This document shows positions 1-8,356 of a stretch of 53,524 nucleotides of DNA, piece by piece. Made by a program: the position numbers and the translations under genes. The notes under the pieces were generated by a model. That model was not told where the DNA came from. It was given only the letters and a program-made list of their open reading frames with translations, and ran no database searches. This stretch comes from Bacteroidetes bacterium UBA4416 (GTDB lineage Bacteria > Bacteroidota > Bacteroidia > B-17B0 > Aurantibacillaceae): the NCBI GenBank assembly GCA_002390745.1, contig DGQK01000036.1, positions 36,449 through 89,972 on the forward strand, read 5' to 3'. The first letter of the stretch is position 1; each line of letters begins with the position of its first letter.

Positions 1-1478
1 TCAACGTTGCCCTTAACTCCGCAGTAAGCCCTCCGACCCTACCCGTCAACGATACCGTCTGCTTAGGACAACCTGCCAGCTTATCCGTTACTCCTTCGGG
101 CTATGCGATCGACTGGTATACTAATCCCATTGGCGGCCCCGTGATCCATACAGCAAACCCTTATGTCACCGGCCCTGTAAGCACTCAGCTAACGTATTAT
201 GCGGCCTCGGTAAACACAGCGGGATGCCACAGCACAGGAGTTCCTGTAACGGCTTATATCTATAATACCTCCATTGCTCCCACGCTCCTGGCAGACAGCA
301 GTGTATGCTCCGGCGATACGCTGAAGATCCTTGCGCCTCTTGTGAATGGCGCCACCTATACCTGGGCAGGACCGGGAGTCAATAGCGTAACAAGCAACAG
401 CGTGGTGATCCCACAGGCGGGCACCGGCAGCACCGGAACGTATTCCCTGTACCTTTCCGGATTCGGCTGTACCAGCGCTACTTCTACGGTAGGCATTACG
501 GTTGTGAATACGCTCGCACCGCTTTTATCGGGAACGGACAGTATCTGTGCCAATACAAGGTACCAGGCCATCGTGAATCCTGCCGATCCGCAAAGCAGCT
601 ATACCTGGCTGGGGCCAAACGGCTTTTCGGTTGTCAACGATTCGCTGATCTTTGCGCCTGCCCAGCCTTCGCAATCAGGCACCTACACGGTGAGTTCTTC
701 GCAACTGGGCTGTGTGAGCGCCGCGAGTACCCTGCATGTAACGGTGCTGGACGTTCCGCCGTTACCGCAGATCTCTTCCAACTCTCCGGCCTGCGCAGGC
801 GATCAGATCCATCTTGGCTTTAGCCCTGTTTCTTCGTATCCGGTAAAATGGCTTGGTCCTAACGGTTTCCAGTCGACACAAAATCCCCTTACCCTTCCCG
901 CAACCCTTGCCAATGCCGGCATTTACAGCGTCTCTGTAAAAAATGCGTTCTGCCAGGGGCCAACAGCCACACAGCTGGTAGAGGTGCTGGAATACCCGGT
1001 ACTGAAAGTCAGCAACGATACCACTGCCTGCGACGAGGCACCGCTGGTGCTGCTGAGTTCCAGCAATTACCCGGTATACCTGTGGAGCAACGGAGCTACC
1101 ACTTCCAACATCAGCGTGTCCCAAAGCGGTATTTATAAGGTGACAACTGCCAATGGCAACTGCCGCGTGAGCGACAGTATCGCCGTGGACATCGTGCAGT
1201 GCAGCATTACGCCTCCCAATGTGTTTACGCCGAACGGCGACGGCAGCAATGAGTTTTTCTTTTTAAGGGGCAGCGGCATCACCGATGTGTATTGCGAGAT
1301 CTGGGACCGATGGGGACTGAAGATGGCTGAGTTCCGCGGAACGGAGAACGGCTGGAACGGATGGAATATGTATAGCAACAAGCCTTGCAGCGACGGTACT
1401 TATTTTTACATTGCCTCCGTGACGGATATAACGGGCTCACAAAAAACGCTGCATGGTTTTATTACGCTGGTAAGGTAG
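1..1478 (+). CDS. Large secreted Ig-like repeat protein, type-B T9SS tail (5' truncated)
   Basis: The reading frame is open from base 3, so this is the 3' end of a longer gene starting outside the window. The visible ~490 residues hold about five Ig/PKD-like repeats of ~80 residues, each opening with a motif such as DSVCxGD or NSPACAGD and containing a Y-x-W-x-GPNG strand, each with a pair of cysteines. The last ~90 residues begin CSITPPNVFTPNGDG and carry the EIWDRWG and GWNG motifs of the gliding-motility-associated C-terminal domain (CHU_C, type-B T9SS sorting signal). Known for the family: such proteins are exported by the type IX system and act at the cell surface as adhesins or in polysaccharide binding. 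The specific ligand cannot be read here. The TonB receptor gene follows after about 80 bases on the same strand. Confidence 0.85.
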   Translation, partial: NVALNSAVSPPTLPVNDTVCLGQPASLSVTPSGYAIDWYTNPIGGPVIHTANPYVTGPVSTQLTYYAASVNTAGCHSTGVPVTAYIYNTSIAPTLLADSSVCSGDTLKILAPLVNGATYTWAGPGVNSVTSNSVVIPQAGTGSTGTYSLYLSGFGCTSATSTVGITVVNTLAPLLSGTDSICANTRYQAIVNPADPQSSYTWLGPNGFSVVNDSLIFAPAQPSQSGTYTVSSSQLGCVSAASTLHVTVLDVPPLPQISSNSPACAGDQIHLGFSPVSSYPVKWLGPNGFQSTQNPLTLPATLANAGIYSVSVKNAFCQGPTATQLVEVLEYPVLKVSNDTTACDEAPLVLLSSSNYPVYLWSNGATTSNISVSQSGIYKVTTANGNCRVSDSIAVDIVQCSITPPNVFTPNGDGSNEFFFLRGSGITDVYCEIWDRWGLKMAEFRGTENGWNGWNMYSNKPCSDGTYFYIASVTDITGSQKTLHGFITLVR

Positions 1479-1559
1479 TTGAAGTACGGGTTTGGATGTT
1501 CCGGATTCATCGTTCCATAGCGGAATAATTCGCTAAAATTCCATTTCTTTTTACAATAT

Positions 1560-4082
1560 TTGCAGCTTAATGCCGTTTTTGCCAAAGTGTTACTAAGAGC
1601 TGTTTATACCTTACTGATCGTATGGAGCGCCGTCCTGGCCCAGGGGCAAACTGCGACAATTTCAGGAACGGTGAAAGACGAGGACGGCAATGGCATTCCC
1701 TATACGCAGGTGGCCGTGCTCGAAGACGGCTCGAAGACCACCACCACGGATGCAAACGGGCGCTACGCGCTTGAAATTCCGGCGGAACAGAACCTCACCG
1801 TCGCGTTTTACAACATCAGCTATATCCAGTTCAACAGGCGCGTCTACCTGAAACCAGGAGAGATCATGAGCCTGAACCCACAGCTTGTTGTGAAGAATAC
1901 GATTGCGGTGGATGTGATCGTTGAGAAGAACAGGAACGTGGAGATGACCACCATCGACCCAAGGAATGTATTTGCGATCCCCAACCCTAACGGAGGGATC
2001 GAGGGCATTTTGAAGACGCAGCTTGGCGTGAGCAGCAACAATGAGTTGAGCAGCGGCTATTCGGTGCGCGGTGGTAACTTCGACGAGAATCTGGTATATG
2101 TGAATGACATTGAGGTGTACCGCCCCTTCCTGGCCCGTAGCGGACAGCAGGAGGGCCTGAGCTTTGCAAACCCTGATATGGTAAGCAATATCAATTTCTC
2201 GGCGGGAGGCTTCGAAGCCAAATACGGCGATAAAATGTCGTCGGTGCTGGACATTACCTACCGCAAGCCTTTGAAGTTCGGAGGTACCGTGAGCGGAAGC
2301 CTATTGGGCGGAAGCCTGCACCTGGAAGGTGTTTCCAAAAACAGGGTGGTGGCCTGGAGCATCGGCTCACGCTACAAATCCAACTCTTACCTGCTGAAAG
2401 GCCTCGATACCAAAGGCGAATACCGCCCGCGGTTTTATGATGTACAAACGTTTTTGACATTTACGCTGAACCAGAAATGGAGCATCGAATTTTTAGGGAA
2501 TGTTTCCAATAACCAGTACCTGGTGATCCCGGCCAACCGTGAAACCACCTTCGGTACCATCAAGGACGCCGTGAAGTTCACCGTGTATTTCGACGGCCGC
2601 GAGGTGACACAGTACAACACCTATATGGGCGGGCTTTCCACGACCTTCCGGCCCAACCGCCGCACCAAGTTAAAGCTCATCACTTCGGCCTACAACACCA
2701 AAGAGGAAGAGAACTTCACCGTACAGGGGCAATATTATATTGATCAGCTGGAAGCTGATTTCAGCAAGGAAACGTTCGGGCAGGTGGCCTTCAACCGCGG
2801 CATCGGCACCTACATCAACAACGGGCGCAACGCCATTGAAGCAACCGTATTGAACATTGAGCATAAAGGGACCCGCGAGATCGGGCGGCACAGCGAGCTC
2901 TTGTGGGGCGCGCGCCTGCAGCATGAGATCATCCACGACAAACTGAGCGAATGGAAAATGGTGGATTCCTCGGACTATATCACACCCTATAATGCCAACG
3001 AGATCAACCTGCAGGACGTGGTGAAGTCGAAGATCGACCTGGAAAGCAACCGCGTGATGGGCTATATGCAATACATCTACAACAAACTGTTGAAAGATTC
3101 CTCCAGCATTGTATTTACCGGAGGCTTGAGGGCCAACTACTGGAGCTACAATTCACAAACAGTAGTTTCGCCGCGCCTGACCTTATCCTATAAACCGCAT
3201 TGGAGGCGCGACATCCTCTTCAGGGCTTCATACGGCTACTACTACCAGCCACCTTTCTACAGAGAGATGCGTGATTTCAGCGGGCAGCTCAACCCTGATA
3301 TCAGGGCTCAGCAATCCATACACTACCTCCTGTCGGCCGACTATAATTTCCGCATGTTCCGCCGTCCTTTCAAAGTCATTGTGGCCGGTTACTATAAGGA
3401 CATGAAAGACCTGATTCCTTACGAGATCGACAATACGCGCATCCGGTATTTTGCGAAGAACAATTCTGTGGGCTACACCACCGGCGCCGATATCCGCCTC
3501 AACGGCGAGTTTATCAAGGGCATCGAATCCTGGCTCACCCTGGGCATTCTGAGATCCTACGAGAACATCTCCGACGACAGGCAGGTAACCTACTATAACT
3601 CGGACGGTGATACCATCGTCAAGGGATTCACCTTCAATAACGTTGCGGTAGACAGTACAGTCAAATATCCGGGCTACATTCCGCGCCCTACCGATCAGCT
3701 CTTTACCTTTGGCATGTTCTTCCAGGATTATATCCCCAAACTACCTTCCTGCAAAATGTACCTGAACCTGCAATTCGGATCCGGCCTTCCCTTTGGACCG
3801 CCAGACCACGTGCGCTGGAAACAAACTGCGCGGATGCCGCCATACAGGCGGGTGGACATAGGATTTGCCTACCAGATCGTAAAGGAGGAAAAACCATTGC
3901 CCAATACGCATCCTTTTCATTTCATGAAAGCGGCCTTCATCAGCATCGAGGTGTTCAACCTCTTACAGATCAACAACACCGTTTCCTATACCTGGGTGAC
4001 GGATGTGACGGGCCGCCAGTATGCAATCCCCAACTACCTCACCCGGAGGCAGCTCAATGTGAAACTGCAGGTGAAGTTTTAG
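1560..4082 (+). CDS. TonB-dependent outer-membrane receptor with carboxypeptidase-regulatory-like domain
   Basis: Outer-membrane receptor of the SusC/CarboxypepD_reg type, 840 residues. After a signal peptide (hydrophobic core YTLLIVWSAVLA, then QGQT) comes a beta-sandwich domain at ~32-110 (ISGTVKDEDGNGIPYTQVAV, DANGRY), a plug domain at ~140-235 (YSVRGGNFDENLVYVND, GGFEAKYGDKMSSVLDI) and a 22-strand-type barrel ending in a C-terminal aromatic residue (KLQVKF). Substrate unknown: no SusD partner gene lies next to it. The start is uncertain: TTG at 1560 opens the longest frame, but GTG at 1587 gives a tighter signal peptide, and AATATTTG at 1553-1560 resembles a -7 box, which would exclude the TTG. 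It follows the T9SS adhesin by 81 bases and could be co-transcribed. Followed by ~840 bases of repeats. Confidence 0.9.
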   Translation: MQLNAVFAKVLLRAVYTLLIVWSAVLAQGQTATISGTVKDEDGNGIPYTQVAVLEDGSKTTTTDANGRYALEIPAEQNLTVAFYNISYIQFNRRVYLKPGEIMSLNPQLVVKNTIAVDVIVEKNRNVEMTTIDPRNVFAIPNPNGGIEGILKTQLGVSSNNELSSGYSVRGGNFDENLVYVNDIEVYRPFLARSGQQEGLSFANPDMVSNINFSAGGFEAKYGDKMSSVLDITYRKPLKFGGTVSGSLLGGSLHLEGVSKNRVVAWSIGSRYKSNSYLLKGLDTKGEYRPRFYDVQTFLTFTLNQKWSIEFLGNVSNNQYLVIPANRETTFGTIKDAVKFTVYFDGREVTQYNTYMGGLSTTFRPNRRTKLKLITSAYNTKEEENFTVQGQYYIDQLEADFSKETFGQVAFNRGIGTYINNGRNAIEATVLNIEHKGTREIGRHSELLWGARLQHEIIHDKLSEWKMVDSSDYITPYNANEINLQDVVKSKIDLESNRVMGYMQYIYNKLLKDSSSIVFTGGLRANYWSYNSQTVVSPRLTLSYKPHWRRDILFRASYGYYYQPPFYREMRDFSGQLNPDIRAQQSIHYLLSADYNFRMFRRPFKVIVAGYYKDMKDLIPYEIDNTRIRYFAKNNSVGYTTGADIRLNGEFIKGIESWLTLGILRSYENISDDRQVTYYNSDGDTIVKGFTFNNVAVDSTVKYPGYIPRPTDQLFTFGMFFQDYIPKLPSCKMYLNLQFGSGLPFGPPDHVRWKQTARMPPYRRVDIGFAYQIVKEEKPLPNTHPFHFMKAAFISIEVFNLLQINNTVSYTWVTDVTGRQYAIPNYLTRRQLNVKLQVKF

Positions 4083-4166
4083 ACCCGCTTACGATCATAG
4101 AACAACATTGGGTCACGACGCGTCGTGACGCACACCTGTACATGTTACACATCCTTTTTATTAATG

Positions 4167-4252
4167 TTAAGCCCCTAGGGGGCTAAAGAGAACAAGCGTA
4201 TCATACATGCAGCTGTATTGCTGTGGAGAAACAAATATGATTAACTCAAGCA
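4167..4252 (+). repeat. 86-base direct repeat, copy 1
   Basis: Bases 4167-4252 recur at 4528-4613 with a single difference (A at 4249, G at 4610). The unit starts with the TTAAGCCCC hairpin arm and ends in TTAACTCA-n-GCA. Near-identity over 86 noncoding bases implies recent duplication or an active element. Confidence 0.95.
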
Positions 4253-4527
4253 AGTTTATTAATGTTAAACCTTTACGGGGCTATAAAAGCACATAAATGC
4301 CTATTACCATTGCTCCGTAGGAGCAAGACATCATTAAAAAAAGGCAGGGGTATTCTCCTGGCTCCGTAGGAGCCAAACATTTAGTCCATCAAATACAACC
4401 TATTACTCCCAAAACCAATAGCTACTGCACATTGCGCCGTAGGAGCAACATGTCTTTTTAGACTGTATAGAACAATATCGCGTACCTGCGGCACGCTAAA
4501 ACTATTTGTCACAATTTTCTATTAACA

Positions 4528-4613
4528 TTAAGCCCCTAGGGGGCTAAAGAGAACAAGCGTATCATACATGCAGCTGTATTGCTGTGGAGAAACAAATATG
4601 ATTAACTCAGGCA
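4528..4613 (+). repeat. 86-base direct repeat, copy 2
   Basis: Second copy of the unit at 4167-4252, 361 bases downstream, 85 of 86 positions identical. The bases left of both copies also resemble each other (TTAATG versus TTAACA). Confidence 0.95.
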
Positions 4614-4866
4614 TCGAAGGGAATACATTGGCTCCGTAGGAGCCAAACATTAACTTTTCACGAAACGGCATGAATCGCAACAGTACAACTCTCCGATCAT
4701 CATTCTGTTTCGTTTATATGGGACTGTCCACGAGGGAGAGCAAATATTAGAACGACCCTGCTAACCGGTACTGCATCAAGCAGCTATCGCATACATGCGG
4801 GGCCACACGGTATACAGGCATCACCACCTTCTCACTAAACCCGAACATCAACCATGCAGCATAAAA

Positions 4867-4899
4867 AAAAGGGCTGATCACGGTGTGATCAGCCCTTTT
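4867..4899 (-). terminator. Rho-independent terminator of the 4920-8135 gene
   Basis: Perfect 15-base stem AAAAGGGCTGATCAC with a three-base loop. On the minus strand it is followed by a run of eight T, about 20 bases after the stop codon at 4920. Confidence 0.9.
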
Positions 4900-4919
4900 A
4901 ATCGGAACAACGCAGATTT

Positions 4920-7900
4920 TTATTTTCTTTCGATCATAATTTTTCCGCTGTGGAATACTTCTCCTTTGCTGGTAAGTTTGTAGATATACATACCGGTTGA
5001 CAAAGAAGTGACATCGAATTTCACTTTCGCATCAGCATTTACAGATTTGCGCAATACCTCACGACCGGTTACATCATGGATAGATATTTCCAGTGCCTGG
5101 AGTTGTGCGTTTTCGATACCGTGCAGGTTGAAATCCACATAGTCGGATGCCGGATTAGGTACAACTTCCAGGCTTACGTTTTTACCTGTGATCGATCCTG
5201 TACCTTGCCCGTCTGAGCTACCCTGCCTTGACGTAGAGCTTGCAGAAGATGAGAGGACAGGACAGTTGCAGCCACCGTATACCCAGTTGGAGTATCCGCC
5301 TGCACTGCATTTCGCTCTTACTCTCCATGAGAAGCACTTCCATGAACCGTAAGGAACAAAATAGCTGTTTGTAGAAAGACCAATCAGTACCACATTCGGA
5401 GCAGCCGATGTGATGCAGCAGTTAGGATCGTTGTAGGTGATTTCAAGCTCATAACCGGATGCTCCCGCCGGAATCGCCCAGCCTAATTTCACACCGGACT
5501 GATCAGCAGAGCATTTCAGCTTATACGGATCATCGCAGAGGTTGGATATTACCGGAGAGCATGAGCACATCAGCTCACTCTTCTCGGAGATGCTGCCATC
5601 AGGACATATAGAAACCACATACCATGAGAAGCATCCTGCGATAGAGGTTGGAACAATGGTATCGGTTCCGTATACATCCCACACCATGGTGAAGCCAGGG
5701 TTGCCTGTACGGCAGCATGCAGGGTCGTTGATGTTGATGACTACCTGGTAGTATGCATTCGGCACAGGATCCCATGAAAGCTGGCTGGCATTGCGAAGCA
5801 TTTCGCATTTCAGGTTCTGAGGCTGCTTGGCATCACATGGAATGATCGGAGAGCATGAACATTTTTTCTTGCTTGGCACAGACTCGCTGCCATCAGGGCA
5901 TACAGAAATCACATACCATGAGAAGCAACCCATTGTAGCAGGAACAATTGTATCCGTTCCGCTGACATACCACACGGTTGTTAATCCTGGACTTGGAGAG
6001 TTGCAGCAGTCAGGATCGTTTTTGGTGATGATCACTTTATACGTTGCATTCATTACAGGATCCCATGAGATATGGCTACCTGCACGGAGCATATCACATT
6101 TCAGATTATCCGGTTCTTTAGGATCGCAGCGAATGACCGGATTGCAGGAACATACTTTGTCGCTTGGCTGTGATTTGCTTCCGTCAGGGCAAATGGATAC
6201 CACATACCATGAATAGCAGTTGGCAAATGTACTCGGCACCAGTGTATCGGTTCCGTTTACATCCCAGGTAACGTTGTAAGGATGTTGCCCGAACGGACCG
6301 CAGCAATCAGGATCTCCAATGGTGAAGACAACCTGGTAATGCGTACCCGGAACCGGATCCCATACCAGGTAGCTACCATTTGTAGCCTCTTTACAACGAG
6401 GATTTTTCGGTATATCGGCTGTACAACAGTTCATCTCTAAGGTATCGGTATACTCGCAGCCGTTTGGATATTTTACGGTCACGATTACCGGGAAGTCAGA
6501 CAGATTAGCGGTAATTGCATCGCCTGTGGATGTGTTTCCGCCGTATTGCCAGAAGAACGTATAGCCGGCTGAGCTCGTCAGCGTTGTGCCATTCTGATCC
6601 AATACTCTCACTGGGAAAGGGCTGCTTGGGTATTTGCAAGGATCCCATGTGCAGAACGGTGTAATTTTGATGGTATCGCTGCAGCAGTTCAGTTTGAGGG
6701 TATCGGTCCATACACAATTGCCCGGGCCTTTTACCGTAATGATGGTTTGCTGGTTCGGCAGAATGTACGCATAGGCAGATGTATTGCCCGGATCGTGGCT
6801 CCAGGAAATAATATAATCGGTAGAAGAGATCAGGTTGTTGAACTCATCCATGATGAATACCGGATACGGATCGTTTGGATACGCGCAAGGGTTGCAGCAT
6901 GGATCAATAGCAGCTGCAGCCCTGTTGGCTGCGAAGTTGTATTTCAGGGCCATACGCGTATTATACTCCGCCAGGATTTTCTCAACGAGTTTGTTACCTG
7001 CATTAGCCGCAGAGCGGGCGGTTGCACCGGATGAGCTTCCACCATGCATGTCGCAGCAATCGCGCATAAAGAATTTAGGACAGCACTCGCTTGCGCAGAT
7101 ATCATCCACATACGCATAACCAAAGTGTCCGCCATAGCCACAGTCTACACCAAAAAACTCGATGCTGTAAGTCTGTGTAGGGTCGCCCTGGAATTGGATG
7201 GATGCACAGGTCCAGTCGCGCCATACCAGGGAATCCGTGGTACCGCATCCGTTTGGATTAGGCATATAGCCTGTGATGTTGTAGATGGGATTGGTCAGAT
7301 CGGCAACTCGGCAGATCCTGGAGCCTACTTCGGTGCCTGATCCATCCAGTACACGCGCCACGAAGAATGGCTGTGCATTTGGATGGTACTTCGGATTTTC
7401 CATAACAAGCGCATACGAGAAACTGATCTGGTATAAGCCTGTGGTTGGCGTTACAAAGGATCGTTGAAGCATGTTGACACCATAGCTCGGAGGGCATGGA
7501 GCCGATCCGTTGATCCTCATCGCATGCGCCGAGCCGTTGTTGGTTTGCTTGAGGGCCGGGATCAGAGGATCCGACACGTTATTTGTCAACTGAAACTCAT
7601 CCGGGGAAGAAAAGAGCCCGACAGGCGTATATGCTACCGAAGTTGCCGGAACAAAGGAACACTCACCACCGTAATACAATGGTCCCCTGAATCCCGAATA
7701 ACTCGACAGGGAAGGATCGCTTTCAAAATCGCCATTGAAGCAGGCAACAGAATGAATGTTGGCTGCAGGAGCTGCATTCGATGATGTTTCCGACTTCAGA
7801 TCTACCCTGCCGGGATTGTAGATCGCCGCCGCCGCCGGGTTTTCTTTCAAGTACTTTGACCTGAAATGATCTCTCAGGTAATTGTTCAACAGCGTCGGGA

Positions 7901-8135
7901 GAGAGGTTGCTTTGATTTCGTCCTTGTGGCTTTCTATGTTGGCATAGAATTGCTTCAGCAGGCTTTCGCGGTCTGCACCGTTGAGCTGCTTGTCCACATA
8001 AGCGTTAATCGTTGTTTCCTGTGCCTGAATCTGCTTCCGCCATTCATCTCTGGTAAGCTTTTGGCCATACACTGTGCCGGAGATCCACAGCATACAGCCA
8101 AGCACCATGCTTAGCTTTGAGTACTTAATTTTCAT
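4920..8135 (-). CDS. Cysteine-rich T9SS-secreted protein with four Fn3-like repeats (paralog A)
   Basis: Secreted multidomain protein of 1071 residues. The chosen ATG at 8135 opens a signal peptide (MKIKYSKLSMVLGCMLWISG, cleavage near VYGQ); the longer frame to 8231 would run through the conserved promoter region and is rejected. Order: helical N-region with TRDEWRKQIQAQ, a jelly-roll-like domain ~120-345 (ACFNGDFESD, YAYVDDICASECC), two PKD/Ig-like domains each closing with TDTLxxxCC, four Fn3-like repeats of ~95 residues from ~574 (LKC, SWDPV, NDPxCC, CFSWYV, CPDGS), then a type-A T9SS tail (VVPNPASDYVDFNLHG, GMYIYKLTSKG). Known: such tails direct export and surface anchoring. Function is unrecognised; the architecture suggests an adhesin or matrix protein. 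Its neighbour at 8357-12145 is a clear paralog with the same promoter elements. A strong terminator follows. Confidence 0.88.
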   Translation of the reverse strand: MKIKYSKLSMVLGCMLWISGTVYGQKLTRDEWRKQIQAQETTINAYVDKQLNGADRESLLKQFYANIESHKDEIKATSLPTLLNNYLRDHFRSKYLKENPAAAAIYNPGRVDLKSETSSNAAPAANIHSVACFNGDFESDPSLSSYSGFRGPLYYGGECSFVPATSVAYTPVGLFSSPDEFQLTNNVSDPLIPALKQTNNGSAHAMRINGSAPCPPSYGVNMLQRSFVTPTTGLYQISFSYALVMENPKYHPNAQPFFVARVLDGSGTEVGSRICRVADLTNPIYNITGYMPNPNGCGTTDSLVWRDWTCASIQFQGDPTQTYSIEFFGVDCGYGGHFGYAYVDDICASECCPKFFMRDCCDMHGGSSSGATARSAANAGNKLVEKILAEYNTRMALKYNFAANRAAAAIDPCCNPCAYPNDPYPVFIMDEFNNLISSTDYIISWSHDPGNTSAYAYILPNQQTIITVKGPGNCVWTDTLKLNCCSDTIKITPFCTWDPCKYPSSPFPVRVLDQNGTTLTSSAGYTFFWQYGGNTSTGDAITANLSDFPVIVTVKYPNGCEYTDTLEMNCCTADIPKNPRCKEATNGSYLVWDPVPGTHYQVVFTIGDPDCCGPFGQHPYNVTWDVNGTDTLVPSTFANCYSWYVVSICPDGSKSQPSDKVCSCNPVIRCDPKEPDNLKCDMLRAGSHISWDPVMNATYKVIITKNDPDCCNSPSPGLTTVWYVSGTDTIVPATMGCFSWYVISVCPDGSESVPSKKKCSCSPIIPCDAKQPQNLKCEMLRNASQLSWDPVPNAYYQVVININDPACCRTGNPGFTMVWDVYGTDTIVPTSIAGCFSWYVVSICPDGSISEKSELMCSCSPVISNLCDDPYKLKCSADQSGVKLGWAIPAGASGYELEITYNDPNCCITSAAPNVVLIGLSTNSYFVPYGSWKCFSWRVRAKCSAGGYSNWVYGGCNCPVLSSSASSTSRQGSSDGQGTGSITGKNVSLEVVPNPASDYVDFNLHGIENAQLQALEISIHDVTGREVLRKSVNADAKVKFDVTSLSTGMYIYKLTSKGEVFHSGKIMIERK

Positions 8136-8160
8136 AACATTAGGTTTTATTGGTTTAAAC

Positions 8161-8168
8161 CAAAAATA
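8161..8168 (-). promoter_or_regulatory. Promoter -7 box TATTTTTG of paralog A
   Basis: On the minus strand TATTTTTG matches the Bacteroidota -7 consensus TAnnTTTG, 25 bases before the ATG at 8135. No TTG lies at the usual -33 distance; the conserved 25-base box at 8187-8211 occupies that place instead. Confidence 0.6.
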
Positions 8169-8186
8169 CAATCTCACTGTACCGAA

Positions 8187-8211
8187 CGCACCCGTATAAT
8201 TACTGGAATTT
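8187..8211 (-). promoter_or_regulatory. Conserved 25-base upstream box, copy A
   Basis: Identical base for base to 12199-12223 upstream of the paralog. It contains the dyad CCnGTA-N4-TACnGG, typical of a dimeric regulator site, and begins 18 bases upstream of the -7 box. A further inverted repeat CACGTAA-TT-TTACGTG lies at 8229-8244. The binding protein is unknown. Confidence 0.75.
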
Positions 8212-8302
8212 TGGAGAAACACTGAAATCACGTAATTTTACGTGGATTATCCGGACCGATGAAGAAAGGAATGAATACAGGCCTTTTACTTTTTCCTAAA
8301 TC

Positions 8303-8336
8303 AAAGAGGCTGACCATGATCATGGTCAGCCTCTTT
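8303..8336 (-). terminator. Terminator of the 8357-12145 gene, perfect 34-base palindrome
   Basis: AAAGAGGCTGACCATGA is followed directly by its exact reverse complement, 20 bases after the stop codon at 8357, and then by TTTGATTT on the minus strand. The centre ATGATCAT can form the loop. Confidence 0.8.
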
Positions 8337-8356
8337 AAACAAAGTAGCCGGATTAT

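Larger units (their letters stand above)
4083..4919. repeat. Intergenic nest of palindromic repeats, cluster 1
   Basis: This stretch contains no credible gene. It is packed with short hairpins: AGCCCC-TAG-GGGGCT at 4170-4184 and again at 4531-4545, GCTCC-GTA-GGAGC at 4312-4324, GGCTCC-GTA-GGAGCC at 4360-4374 and 4630-4644, and an imperfect copy at 4434-4446. Several are followed by AAACAT or AAGACAT and preceded by TTAATGTTAA-like text. The same vocabulary recurs in cluster 2 at 15866-16375. They look like REP-type mobile or structural repeats; no transposase is present in the window. Confidence 0.8.

Noticed and set aside
4083..4919. Possible CRISPR array
   Set aside because: Repeats are short hairpins of several types at irregular distances, with no constant-length spacers and no cas genes.
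4795..4983. 62-codon plus-strand frame
   Set aside because: It runs through the terminator and the antisense end of paralog A and has no protein character.
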